Shown one piece after another: positions 16,371 through 24,470 of a DNA stretch of 64,000 bases. Under the pieces are notes generated by a model. That model made no database searches and was not told the origin of the DNA. It saw only the letters and a program-made list of their open reading frames with translations. The position numbers and the translations under genes are program-made. The DNA lies in NCBI RefSeq assembly GCF_002741105.1, contig NZ_NIQU01000002.1:124001-188000 (forward strand), read 5' to 3'. Each line of letters starts with the position of its first letter. Positions within the stretch are counted from its first letter, which is position 1. The stretch comes from Pseudomonas sediminis (lineage in GTDB: Bacteria > Pseudomonadota > Gammaproteobacteria > Pseudomonadales > Pseudomonadaceae).

Positions 16371-16385
16371 TGACCAGTCGGACAA
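16371..16385. promoter_or_regulatory. RutR-like operator candidate before the NCS2 permease
   Basis: TGACCAGTCGGACAA differs from TGACCANNTGGTCAA at two positions, the best match of the four copies in this region. Confidence 0.5.
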
Positions 16386-16467
16386 TTTTTTCGATTGATC
16401 GGAGTAGAGGTGCCGTGAAGCCTCGTGTAAGCCCATGACCATATAAGAACAACTGGCAGGCTATGAC

Positions 16468-17970
16468 ATGACCACAGACAGCAACACCCAAGCCCCAGCT
16501 ACGCCCGACGGCAACAGCGACCTGATCTATCAGCTGGACGACACGCCAGCTTTCGCCCCAGCCATCTTCGCGGCGTTGCAGCATGTGCTGGCCAGCTTCG
16601 TTGGCATCATCACCCCTACCCTGATCGTCGGCAGTGCTCTGGGCCTGGGTGCCCACGTGCCTTACCTGGTGAGCATGGCGCTGTTCGTCTCCGGCCTCGG
16701 TACCTTCGTCCAGGCCAAACGCATCGGCCCGATCGGTTCCGGCCTGCTGTGCCTGCAAGGCACCAGTTTCGGCTTCCTCAGCGTGATTCTCAGCGCCGGC
16801 TTCATCGTCAAGGGCCGTGGCGCCAGCGAGGAAGAGATACTCGCCACGCTGTTCGGCATCTGCTTCTGCGCCGCCTTCGTCGAGATTGCCTTCAGCCAAT
16901 TCATCAACAAGCTGCGCAAGGTCATCACCCCGGTGGTCACCGGCACCATCATCTGCCTGATGGGCTTGTCACTGATCAAGGTGGGCATGACCGATCTGGC
17001 CGGCGGCTATGGCGCGCCGGATCTCGGCGCCCTGCACCATCTGGCCCTCGGCGGCCTGGTGCTGGGCACCATAGTCCTGCTCAACCGCGCCTCGTCACAG
17101 GTGCTGCGCCTTTCTGCCGTGATCATCGGCCTGACCCTGGGCTTCGCCGTTGCCTGGTTCACCGGCCGAGTGGACTTCGCCAACATGGCCGAGGTACCGC
17201 TGATCAGCGTGCCGCAGCCATTCAAGTACGGCTTCGGCTTTGACTGGATCGCCTTCGTGCCCATCGCCGTGATCTTCCTGATCACTCCACTGGAGACAGC
17301 AGGCGACCTGACCGCCAACTCGATCATCTCCAAGCAGCCGGTCAAAGGACCGGTATACATGCGCCGGATCAAGTCCGGGGTGCTGGCCGATGGCTGCAAT
17401 TCGGCAGTCGCCGCCATGTTCAACAGCCTGCCGATGACCACCTTCAGCCAGAACAACGGGGTGATCCAGCTCACCGGTGTGGCCAGCCGCCACGTGGCTT
17501 TCTATATCGCCGGTATCCTGGTACTGCTCGGCCTGTTCCCGGTAGTGGGTGCAGTACTGCAACTGATGCCCAAGCCGGTACTCGGTGGCGCCACCCTGAT
17601 CATGTTCGGCACCGTTGCGGTGGCCGGCATCAAGATTCTCAGCGAAGCCGGTCTGCATCGTCGCAACGTGCTGATCGTGGCCATATCTCTAGGCCTTGGC
17701 CTGGGTGTAGCCGGCGTGCCGGATGTGCTGTCGCACATGCCGGACGTACTGAAGAATATCTTCGGCTCGCCCATCACCATCGGCGCCTTCAGTGCCATCG
17801 CGCTGAACATCTTCCTGCCCGATGAGAACCACGAAGTCGAGGAAGACGACTACGACCCCGAGGCGCACCTGCACACCGTGCTGCAGAACCGCCCGGACGA
17901 TGTAGCCAGCGACGACGACAGCCTCAAGACGCTCAGCCGCGACCTCGACCCGGCCGCCCGACTTAGCTGA
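16468..17970 (+). CDS. NCS2-family urate/xanthine permease
   Basis: This 500-residue nucleobase:cation symporter-2 probably imports urate or xanthine across the inner membrane. It has about 14 hydrophobic segments. Family features include the first-helix motif ALQHVLASFVG and the conserved substrate-site acidic motif in TPLETAGDLTANS. The QNNGVIQLTGVASR segment is typical of xanthine/urate members rather than uracil permeases. The acidic C-terminal tail (DENHEVEEDDYDPEAH) is cytoplasmic. It has its own promoter region after two terminators and is followed after 76 bases by the Tsx-like porin gene. Confidence 0.88.
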   Translation: MTTDSNTQAPATPDGNSDLIYQLDDTPAFAPAIFAALQHVLASFVGIITPTLIVGSALGLGAHVPYLVSMALFVSGLGTFVQAKRIGPIGSGLLCLQGTSFGFLSVILSAGFIVKGRGASEEEILATLFGICFCAAFVEIAFSQFINKLRKVITPVVTGTIICLMGLSLIKVGMTDLAGGYGAPDLGALHHLALGGLVLGTIVLLNRASSQVLRLSAVIIGLTLGFAVAWFTGRVDFANMAEVPLISVPQPFKYGFGFDWIAFVPIAVIFLITPLETAGDLTANSIISKQPVKGPVYMRRIKSGVLADGCNSAVAAMFNSLPMTTFSQNNGVIQLTGVASRHVAFYIAGILVLLGLFPVVGAVLQLMPKPVLGGATLIMFGTVAVAGIKILSEAGLHRRNVLIVAISLGLGLGVAGVPDVLSHMPDVLKNIFGSPITIGAFSAIALNIFLPDENHEVEEDDYDPEAHLHTVLQNRPDDVASDDDSLKTLSRDLDPAARLS

Positions 17971-17988
17971 TCCCAGACTTAGAACCAA

Positions 17989-18012
17989 CTCCCGGCGGCA
18001 CGCTGCCGGGAG
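17989..18012 (+). terminator. Hairpin between permease and porin genes, no T run
   Basis: An eight-base stem (CTCCCGGC / GCCGGGAG) with an eight-base loop lies 19 bases past the permease stop. Without a T tract it may stabilise the upstream mRNA end rather than terminate. Confidence 0.4.
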
Positions 18013-18046
18013 ACGCACGCTTGCACGCCAACAATAAGGAAAACCG

Positions 18047-18907
18047 ATGAAACTCAAGCATCTGCCCCACTGCCTCGCCCTGTCAGCCGGACTGTTCTCC
18101 GGCCAGCAAGCACTCGCTGGCGACCTGCTCTACTGGCAGGACAACAGCCTGTCCTACCTGTACGGCGAGAACTTCCAGCGCATGAACTTCAACGGCGAAG
18201 AACAGCGCACCCAGACCACCTTCACCTTCGAGCACGCCAGCGGCTGGGCCTGGGGCGACATCTTCTACTTTCTCGACTACATCCGCGCAGACAACGTGCA
18301 GACGCGCGGCAGCTTCGACAACGGCAGCTTCCGTCAGCACGACAAGGATTCCTTCTACTACATGGAGTTCTCCCCGCGCGTCAGCCTGAGCTGGCTGACC
18401 GGACAGAAGCTGGCCGCCGGCCCGATCAAGGACGTCTTCGCTGCCTTCACCTACGAGAAAGGCAACGGCGGCCCTGGCCCGGAGAACTACCTCTACGGCA
18501 TTGGCCTGGACTGGGAAGTGCCCGGCTTCACCTACTTCAAGACCAACCTGTATCAGGTGAAGATCAACAACCACACCTTCTTCGCCGACAGTAATAGCAA
18601 CGGCTACGCCACCCAGCTGACCGTCAGCGCCGCGTACCCGTTCAGCCTGGGTGACCAGGATTTCGTCGTCGACGGCTTCCTCGACTGGCGTTCGCCGTCG
18701 CGTGATGCCGGCACCCAGACCTCGGTGGGCTCTTCGATCCAGGTCAAGTGGGATGCAGGCAAGGCACTGTTCGGCAAGGAACGTCAGCTTTACGTGGGCA
18801 CCGAGATCAACATGTGGCGCGCCAAGTACGGCGTGAAGCCGGTGGACGGGTCGGATGATCGCTTCGACCAGACCGCCGTGCAGGCATTGGTCAAGTATCA
18901 CTTCTGA
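18047..18907 (+). CDS. Tsx-like nucleoside-specific outer membrane channel
   Basis: The 286-residue protein has a cleavable signal (MKLKHLPHCLALSAGLFSG, then QQALAG), beta-rich amphipathic segments, and a terminal phenylalanine (LVKYHF) expected of an outer-membrane barrel. The tract GDLLYWQDNSLSYLYGENF and the repeated aromatic strands match the Channel_Tsx/OmpK family (PF03502). By context it would let urate, xanthine or nucleosides through the outer membrane for the NCS2 permease upstream. A strong UUCG-loop terminator follows at 18958. Confidence 0.85.
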   Translation: MKLKHLPHCLALSAGLFSGQQALAGDLLYWQDNSLSYLYGENFQRMNFNGEEQRTQTTFTFEHASGWAWGDIFYFLDYIRADNVQTRGSFDNGSFRQHDKDSFYYMEFSPRVSLSWLTGQKLAAGPIKDVFAAFTYEKGNGGPGPENYLYGIGLDWEVPGFTYFKTNLYQVKINNHTFFADSNSNGYATQLTVSAAYPFSLGDQDFVVDGFLDWRSPSRDAGTQTSVGSSIQVKWDAGKALFGKERQLYVGTEINMWRAKYGVKPVDGSDDRFDQTAVQALVKYHF

Positions 18908-18957
18908 TCACGGCCGCAACGAACCTCGCCAACGTCGGGTAGGGACGGTGGCCAGGT

Positions 18958-18992
18958 AAAAGGGGGATGGCGTTCGCGCCCTCCCCCTTTTT
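18958..18992 (+). terminator. Strong terminator after the Tsx-like gene
   Basis: A 15-base stem (AAAAGGGGGATGGCG with CGCCCTCCCCCTTTT, one mismatch) is closed by a TTCG tetraloop and followed by T residues. Confidence 0.9.
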
Positions 18993-19194
18993 CTTTGACC
19001 GATCAATGGCAGGTGCGTACGACACACCCTACGCGGCAGGGCACCATCCGCAGGATGCGCCGTACGCACCGCCCTTGGCAAAGCGGTCTGTATCGCCGCA
19101 CCAACCCAGCGCCAGCAAATACACCTCAGCACCACGCCGGTGCACAACCGGGACTCCAAGGCGCTTTTCAATCAATAGCTTGCAGCCATGCAAC

Positions 19195-19209
19195 TGACCG
19201 CAAAGTCAA
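19195..19209. promoter_or_regulatory. RutR-like operator candidate before the NCS1 permease
   Basis: TGACCGCAAAGTCAA shares the TGACC left half and the GTCAA right end of the RutR consensus; the centre differs at three positions. Confidence 0.45.
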
Positions 19210-19235
19210 GTTTTTGATCACAATATATTTGATTT

Positions 19236-19245
19236 TTGTGTGCAA
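19236..19245. promoter_or_regulatory. Imperfect TTGTNNACAA-type element before the NCS1 permease
   Basis: TTGTGTGCAA is a degenerate member of the palindrome family. Further partial copies (CTGTGTACAAG near 19280, CTGTATACAT near 19325) follow downstream. Confidence 0.35.
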
Positions 19246-19431
19246 TTTATCCGAAAGCCATATTCAGCAACGTATTTTCTGTGTACAAGACATTCAGGTT
19301 ACGACCGAAACACTGTCGAAATGGCTGTATACATCGATTCAGTCATGACGCGAATACAAAATCGGAACGAAACCTGCAGACAAATCTCCTCATAGATCGC
19401 CGCGGCGCAAGAACAAAACTGGGAGCTGTCC

Positions 19432-20898
19432 ATGTCCACCACCGAAGACTTTCGCATAAAGCACATCGATCCCTCGCTACACAACGAGGACCTCGCCCCA
19501 CTGGCCCCAGAAAAACGTACCTGGGGCTGGTTCGAGATTTTCAACGTCTGGTCGAACGACATTCAAAGCCTGTTCGGCTACACCCTGGCGGCGACGCTGT
19601 TCATCTCCTACGGGCTCAATGGCTGGGCGGTACTCGCTGGCATCGTGCTCGCCGGCTTCATCGTCATGGGCCTGGTACAGCTGACCGGCAAACCCAGCGT
19701 CAAGTACGGTATTCCCTTCCCAGTGTTCGCCCGCGCCAGCATGGGCGTGCGCGGCGCAAACTTCCCTGCGCTGGTGCGCGGCATCGTCGCCATCTTCTGG
19801 TACGGCGTGCAGACCTACTTCGCTTCCACCGCAGTGGCCCTGCTGCTCAACTCACTGCTGGAGCCGCAGAACCCGGCTCTATACATGGGGCTGACCGCCA
19901 TCGGCTGGCTGTCCTATGTGATCGTCTGTCTGTTCCAAGTAGGGCTGTTCGTCTGCGGCATGAGCTGGATCACCCGCTTCCTGAACTGGGCGGGACCGCT
20001 GGTCTACGTGGTGATGATCGCGCTGATGGGCCTGATCTGGTACAAGGCCGGCCCGAGCCTGCTCAGCGAGCTGGGCAACATCTTCAGTGGCTCAGGCGAA
20101 TACAAGGCCGGACCAGTGGCCGCGTTCTTTGCCGTCGTCGGCACCATGGTCGCCTACTTCGCCGCCGTGGTGATCAACTACGGTGACTTCGCCCGCTTCG
20201 TCAAAAGCGAAAAGCAGATGACCATCGGCAATTTCCTCGGCCTGCCGGTGAGCCTGGCATTCTTCTCGCTGATCGCGCTGGTGATCACCGCCGGCACCGT
20301 AGTGGTGTTCGGTGAAACGCTGACCAACCCGACCGATATCGTCGCGCGTGTCGACAACCTGACCCTGACCATCATCGCTGCGCTGACCTTCTTCGCCGCA
20401 ACCGTGGGCATCAACCTGGTGGCCAACTTCATCCCGCCAGCCTATGACCTGGCCAACCTGGCGCCGGCGCATATCAGTGCCCGCACCGGTGGCTTCATCA
20501 CCGCCGGCATCGCCTTCTTCATCGGCGCCCTGTGGGTGGCCTTCATCAGTAGCGTCGGTATCGCCGCCTTCGTCGACACCCTGGGTGCGGTACTGGCGCC
20601 GTTGTACGGCATCATCGTCGCCGACTACTACCTGGTACGTCGCCGCAAACTCGACCTGCAGCAGCTGTTCAGCGCCGAGGTCGGTTCGGCCTATTACTTC
20701 GACGGCGGCTGGAACCGCAAGGCGATGCTCGCCTTCGCCATCGGTTCCGTATTCTCCGTCGCCTCGGTATGGGCGCCCGTTCTGAGCCACCTGTCTGGCT
20801 ACGCCTGGCTGCTTGGCGCCCTGCTCGGCGCCGTACTGCACTACGGCCTGATGCATGGCCAGGCGCAGGCACTGAAACGCGCCGACGCCAGCCTCTGA
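19432..20898 (+). CDS. NCS1-family cytosine/purine/allantoin permease
   Basis: This 488-residue inner membrane nucleobase:cation symporter-1 has about 12 membrane segments. The N-terminal cytoplasmic stretch (RTWGWFEIFNVWSNDIQSLFGY) and the FPVFARASMGVRGANFPALVR loop are typical of NCS1 transporters. Late conserved segments include NFIPPAYDLANLAP. By neighbourhood it probably takes up allantoin, urate or cytosine; the exact substrate cannot be fixed. GGGAG lies just upstream of the ATG. A terminator lies just past the stop, inside the 3' end of the converging gene. Confidence 0.87.
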   Translation: MSTTEDFRIKHIDPSLHNEDLAPLAPEKRTWGWFEIFNVWSNDIQSLFGYTLAATLFISYGLNGWAVLAGIVLAGFIVMGLVQLTGKPSVKYGIPFPVFARASMGVRGANFPALVRGIVAIFWYGVQTYFASTAVALLLNSLLEPQNPALYMGLTAIGWLSYVIVCLFQVGLFVCGMSWITRFLNWAGPLVYVVMIALMGLIWYKAGPSLLSELGNIFSGSGEYKAGPVAAFFAVVGTMVAYFAAVVINYGDFARFVKSEKQMTIGNFLGLPVSLAFFSLIALVITAGTVVVFGETLTNPTDIVARVDNLTLTIIAALTFFAATVGINLVANFIPPAYDLANLAPAHISARTGGFITAGIAFFIGALWVAFISSVGIAAFVDTLGAVLAPLYGIIVADYYLVRRRKLDLQQLFSAEVGSAYYFDGGWNRKAMLAFAIGSVFSVASVWAPVLSHLSGYAWLLGALLGAVLHYGLMHGQAQALKRADASL

Positions 20899-20902
20899 GC
20901 AC

Positions 20903-21742
20903 TCACTGACGGGACGAAGCCGGCGCCTGTGCGCCGGCTTTTTCTTTCTGCCGCTCGAGAAAGTCCACCTTCCATTGCTCGACCCCCATGTACTCACTAT
21001 CGAGATTGGCCTCTACCCGATAGCTCGCCTTGAGCGCCGCCACCTGGGCCGCGTGTTCCGCGAGAAAACGATCAAAACGGGCGATCAGCTGCGGATGGCG
21101 CAAGCTCGACAGATGAAAACTGCCACGGGTGTGCGGCAACTTGGGGTCGAACACCAGGGCACCAGGCCGGGCGCGAATGTTGTCCAGATAATGGGTGGCC
21201 ACCACCACATTGAAGTAGGCGCCGTCAGTCTCCTGCTTCAAGGCCTGACGAATCATCTGGCGCAGATCATCGCTGTAGCTCAGCTGGATCTGCCCACTGT
21301 CGATACGCTGCTCGTATCCACGCGGCGTCCAGCCCTGCACCATCGCCAGGCGATGAATGTTCTCCAACGGCTGCCCCTGACGCTGCGGCGCGACCAGCGC
21401 ACCATCGACGTAGTCGACCACGGCCTGGCTGTACTGCAGCGCCATGCCCGCCTTTTGCGCGCCGGCCCAGTGCGGACTGTCCGGGTACTTGAAGTCGATC
21501 TCGCCGCGCTGCAGGGCCGGCAGCAACTGATCCACCGGCAACGCCTTGTAGCTCAGGCTCAGGCCACTATCGGCGGCGAAGGCATCCAGCACCTCGCGGG
21601 CGAAGCCACGGTACTGCCCCTCACCATCGAGGCTGTAGTGCGGCGCGAACGGCAGGTCCTCGACACCGACCACGTAGGTCTGCGCCAGGGCAGCGGGCGT
21701 CAGCAGAATGGTGGAAAACAGGCACAGTCGTACGGGCTGCAT
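20903..21742 (-). CDS. Periplasmic substrate-binding-domain protein (SBP_bac_3 type)
   Basis: The 279-residue protein has a signal peptide (MQPVRLCLFSTILLTPAALA) followed by a family-3 solute-binding fold: YVVGVEDLPFAPHY, FAREVLDAFAADSGL, RGEIDFKYPDSP. No ABC permease or sensor kinase gene is adjacent, so it is an orphan binding protein. ATG at 21742 has a strong AAGGAGG. It lies 41 bases downstream of moaA on the same strand, probably co-transcribed. Its ligand is unknown. Confidence 0.75.
   Translation of the reverse strand: MQPVRLCLFSTILLTPAALAQTYVVGVEDLPFAPHYSLDGEGQYRGFAREVLDAFAADSGLSLSYKALPVDQLLPALQRGEIDFKYPDSPHWAGAQKAGMALQYSQAVVDYVDGALVAPQRQGQPLENIHRLAMVQGWTPRGYEQRIDSGQIQLSYSDDLRQMIRQALKQETDGAYFNVVVATHYLDNIRARPGALVFDPKLPHTRGSFHLSSLRHPQLIARFDRFLAEHAAQVAALKASYRVEANLDSEYMGVEQWKVDFLERQKEKAGAQAPASSRQ
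20917..20947 (+). terminator. Terminator of the NCS1 permease inside the converging gene
   Basis: A ten-base stem (AAGCCGGCGC / GCGCCGGCTT) with a CTGT loop precedes TTTCTTT. It begins 18 bases after the permease stop and lies within the last codons of the minus-strand binding-protein gene (Lys-Ala-Gly-Ala-Gln-Ala-Pro-Ala). Confidence 0.85.
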
Positions 21743-21783
21743 CAAGAGCCTCCTTATTGTTGTTTTGAGATTGCGGTGACGGC

Positions 21784-22779
21784 CTAGCCGCCGGTCATGC
21801 TCATGAAGCGCACCACCTGTACCTGCTCGTCGGTGGCGAAATGGTGCCGCTCGGGTTTCAGACGCAGCGCCTCGATCAGCGCCTGGCGCAGGCGCTCGCC
21901 GTCACCAGGATGTGCCCGCAACAGGCGCTTGAGATCCAGCGCGTTGTCGTGGCCAAGGCAGAGCACCAACTTGCCCTCGGCAGTGACCCGCACACGGTTG
22001 CAGTCGCCGCAGAAGTTGTGACTGTGTGGCGAGATGAACCCTACCTGGGTCTGCGTGCCGAGCACTTGCCAGTAGCGTGATGGGCCGCCGGTAACCTTGC
22101 TGCTGCGCACCAGCGCATGACGCTGTTCGATGCGCTGACGCACCTCGTCGCTGGAGCAGAAGGTCTGCTCGCGGCTATGGCTGACCACACTGCCCAACGG
22201 CATTTCCTCGATGAAGCTGATGTCCAGCCCGCGCTCGATGGCGAACTCGACCAGATCCAGCACCTCGTCGTCGTTACGCCCGCTCTGCACCACGCTGTTG
22301 AGCTTGATCCGCTCGAAGCCGGCCGCGCGTGCCGCCTCGATACCAGCCAGCACCTGATCGAGCTTGTCGCGCCGGGTAAAGGCGGCAAAGCGTTCGCGCT
22401 GCAGGGAATCCAGGCTGATGTTCAGGCGCCGCACGCCAGCCGCGCGCAACGGTGCAGCCATCTCTGCCAGTTGCGAGCCATTGGTGGTGATCGCCAAGTC
22501 ATCCAGCTCGTCACGCTCACCCAGGCGCTGCAGCAGGCTCAGCAGGTTCTTGCGCACCAGCGGCTCGCCACCGGTGATGCGGATACGTCGCACGCCCAGC
22601 CCGATGAAGGCATCGGCCACGGCGTAGAGTTCTTCCAGGCTGAGAATCTGCGCGCGCGGCGCGAACTGCATGTCTTCGCTCATGCAGTAGGTGCAGCGAA
22701 AATCGCAGCGATCGGTCACCGACAAACGCAGGTAGGTGATGCGCCGACCGAAGGGATCGACGAGCTGATGGGTGTTCAC
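21784..22779 (-). CDS. moaA: GTP 3',8-cyclase, molybdenum cofactor biosynthesis
   Basis: MoaA, a radical SAM enzyme, starts molybdopterin synthesis by rearranging GTP. The 331-residue protein has the SAM cluster motif C25-x3-C29-x2-C32 (DRCDFRCTYC). A second cluster motif is in HNFCGDCNRVR with a later cysteine in LVLCLGH, and the protein ends in the essential Gly-Gly (SMTGG). Start is a GTG at 22779 with AGGAG seven bases away. In this purine region it probably supplies cofactor for xanthine dehydrogenase, whose genes are not in the window. Pseudomonas often has a second moaA elsewhere. Confidence 0.95.
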   Translation of the reverse strand: MNTHQLVDPFGRRITYLRLSVTDRCDFRCTYCMSEDMQFAPRAQILSLEELYAVADAFIGLGVRRIRITGGEPLVRKNLLSLLQRLGERDELDDLAITTNGSQLAEMAAPLRAAGVRRLNISLDSLQRERFAAFTRRDKLDQVLAGIEAARAAGFERIKLNSVVQSGRNDDEVLDLVEFAIERGLDISFIEEMPLGSVVSHSREQTFCSSDEVRQRIEQRHALVRSSKVTGGPSRYWQVLGTQTQVGFISPHSHNFCGDCNRVRVTAEGKLVLCLGHDNALDLKRLLRAHPGDGERLRQALIEALRLKPERHHFATDEQVQVVRFMSMTGG

Positions 22780-22861
22780 GGTAGGTCTCCTGCAGCGTCA
22801 CGCGCCGAGACTTTTATGTCATGGATAACGCTGTGCGCGATAGAAACAGAAAAGCGATTTC

Positions 22862-22871
22862 TTGTATACAG
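22862..22871. promoter_or_regulatory. TTGTATACAG element between moaA and the TetR gene
   Basis: This element matches the TTGTNNACAA family except for the last base. It lies six bases from the RutR-like element at 22877, in the divergent moaA / tetR promoter region. Confidence 0.45.
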
Positions 22872-22876
22872 AAATT

Positions 22877-22891
22877 TGACCACAGAGTCAG
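22877..22891. promoter_or_regulatory. RutR-like operator candidate between moaA and the TetR gene
   Basis: TGACCACAGAGTCAG has the conserved left half TGACCA and right-half GTCA of the RutR consensus. Its position suggests autoregulation of the adjacent RutR-like gene. Confidence 0.48.
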
Positions 22892-22992
22892 TTAAGCGCT
22901 GAGCAGCCCGTGGCCACTGCCTTGAGCCTCGCGCAAAGCCGGTGCTACCATGCCCGACCGCCGCCCGGCGGCAGAGCAAACCACAGGGCCTT

Positions 22993-23637
22993 ATGACCAG
23001 CATCCGCGAGCGTAACAAAGAGCTCATCCTGCGCGCAGCCAGCGAGGAGTTCGCCGACAAGGGCTTCGCCGCCACCAAGACCAGTGACATTGCGGCCAAG
23101 GCAGGCCTGCCCAAGCCCAACGTCTACTACTACTTCAAGTCCAAGGAAAACCTCTACCGCGAGGTCCTGGAAAGCATCATCGAGCCACTGCTGGCCGCCT
23201 CTGCCCCCTTCAACCAGCCGGGCCATCCGAGCGAAGTGCTGACCGCCTACATCCGCTCGAAGATCCGCATCTCCCGCGAACTGCCCCACGCCTCCAAGGT
23301 ATTCGCCAGCGAGATCATGCACGGTGCGCCGCACCTGTCGCCGGAACAGACCGAACAGCTCAACGCCCAGGCCAAACACAACATCGCCTGCATCCAGCGC
23401 TGGATCGATCAACGACAGATGGCGCAGGTCGATCCGCACCACCTGCTGTTCAGCATCTGGGCGGCGACCCAGACCTACGCCGACTTCGACTGGCAGATAT
23501 CCACCGTCACCGGCAAGGCCAGCCTGGACGATGCCGACTACGAAGCCGCCGCGCAGACCATCATTCGCCTGGTGCTCAAAGGCTGCGACGTCAGCCCGAT
23601 GCCATCGAAGGCATCCGAGTTGGTGACCAGCGCCTAA
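22993..23637 (+). CDS. RutR-like TetR-family regulator
   Basis: The 214-residue regulator has a TetR helix-turn-helix at residues 25-50 (TSDIAAKAGLPKPNVYYYFKS). Its C-terminal domain closely recalls E. coli RutR: AYIRSKIRISRELPHASKVF, EIMHGAPHL, DPHHLLFSIWAATQTYADF and VTG. RutR senses uracil and thymine and controls pyrimidine and purine degradation genes. Here the gene is divergent from moaA, and RutR-like elements occur in front of puuE, both permease genes and this gene. Control of the purine cluster is therefore a supported inference; the ligand is not known. Confidence 0.85.
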   Translation: MTSIRERNKELILRAASEEFADKGFAATKTSDIAAKAGLPKPNVYYYFKSKENLYREVLESIIEPLLAASAPFNQPGHPSEVLTAYIRSKIRISRELPHASKVFASEIMHGAPHLSPEQTEQLNAQAKHNIACIQRWIDQRQMAQVDPHHLLFSIWAATQTYADFDWQISTVTGKASLDDADYEAAAQTIIRLVLKGCDVSPMPSKASELVTSA

Positions 23638-23662
23638 CTCGAATCCGCGGCCTATGCCAAAC

Positions 23663-23738
23663 CCGTAGGGTTCGCCGCGCGCACCGAGTTTACGACACGG
23701 ACGTTCGGGAAGCCCTGGTGCGCACGGCACACCCTACG
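23663..23738. repeat. REP-like inverted repeat, GTAGGGT family
   Basis: CGTAGGG at the left end pairs with CCCTACG at the right, with a GCGCGCACC / GGTGCGC inner arm. Related elements occur at 27329, 32232 and 32381. A further partial end lies near 23755. Confidence 0.6.
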
Positions 23739-23775
23739 GACTGGTGGATGTACACCCTACGCAAAGCCGAAAACC

Positions 23776-23835
23776 GTGGGAGGCGCTTTAGCGGCGACGC
23801 TTCGATGCCGAAGTCGCGGCTCAAGCCCCTCCCAC
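23776..23835. repeat. Pseudomonas REP element, GTGGGAG family
   Basis: GTGGGAGG pairs with CCTCCCAC, with inner arms GCGCTTTAGCGGCGA and TCGCGGCTCAAGC. This is the well-known Pseudomonas REP core. It lies in the convergent space between the TetR and glcG-like genes, and the following bases carry a GTAGCCCGGAT-type fragment. Confidence 0.75.
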
Positions 23836-23915
23836 AGTCGTAGCCCGGATGCATCGGGGGCATCGCGCAGCCGTGATCAAGCCGGTGCGCAGAGCCTAGG
23901 CGGCCCCGCAACACC

Positions 23916-24350
23916 CTACACCCCTGCGTCCGCCTGCAGACCCAGCGACTCCAGCGCACTCACCGCACACTGCTCATCGATATCCGAGGTGTCGCCAGTG
24001 ATACCGACGGCGCCAATCACCTCGCCGCGCTCGTCCCGAATCAGAACCCCGCCCGGCGCCGGGATCAGGCTGCCCTGCGCCAGATTGTTGACCGCACCGA
24101 TGAACGCCGGACGTTGCTGCGCGTCGGCAGCGATCAGCCGCGAGCCCTTGCCCAAGGCCAACGCCCCCCAGGCCTTGCCAATGGCGATCTGCGGGCGCAG
24201 CAGGCTGGCGCCGTCCTCGCGCTGCAGGCTGATCAGGTGTCCACCGGCATCCAACACCGCCACCGTCAGCGGCGCCGCCTTTATCTCTCGCCCCACGGCG
24301 AGGGCATTGAGGGTGATGTTCAAAGCGACATTCAGGTTAAGGCTACTCAT
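23916..24350 (-). CDS. GlcG/HbpS-family protein
   Basis: The 144-residue protein belongs to the DUF336 family (GlcG, HbpS): repeated LTVAVLDAGGHLISLQREDGA, KAWGALALG, then a C-terminal IPAPGGVLIRDERGEVIGAVG. Some members bind heme, and many sit with glycolate or glyoxylate genes, but the biochemical role is unsettled. The ATG at 24350 has GGAG nine bases upstream. The promoter region holds the best palindrome of the window (24471-24490). The gene is convergent with the TetR gene across a REP block. Confidence 0.82.
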   Translation of the reverse strand: MSSLNLNVALNITLNALAVGREIKAAPLTVAVLDAGGHLISLQREDGASLLRPQIAIGKAWGALALGKGSRLIAADAQQRPAFIGAVNNLAQGSLIPAPGGVLIRDERGEVIGAVGITGDTSDIDEQCAVSALESLGLQADAGV

Positions 24351-24470
24351 AGAGGCAATCTCCAAAACTGCAGATACGGGCATCCACACACGCAAGTGCG
24401 CGGCATCAGAAAACGCCCTATGAAATAGCCGAAGGAGAAACCGATTACAATCACTGAGCACAATTAAAAT

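Larger units (their letters stand above)
18908..19431. other. Gene-free region before the NCS1 permease
   Basis: This stretch of about 520 bases contains a terminator (18958), a degraded copy of the GTAGGGTGCGC repeat family around 19020-19070, a RutR-like element (19195) and TTGTNNACAA-like elements at 19236 and near 19280 and 19325. The right half is AT-rich and should hold the permease promoter. No gene is seen. Confidence 0.5.
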
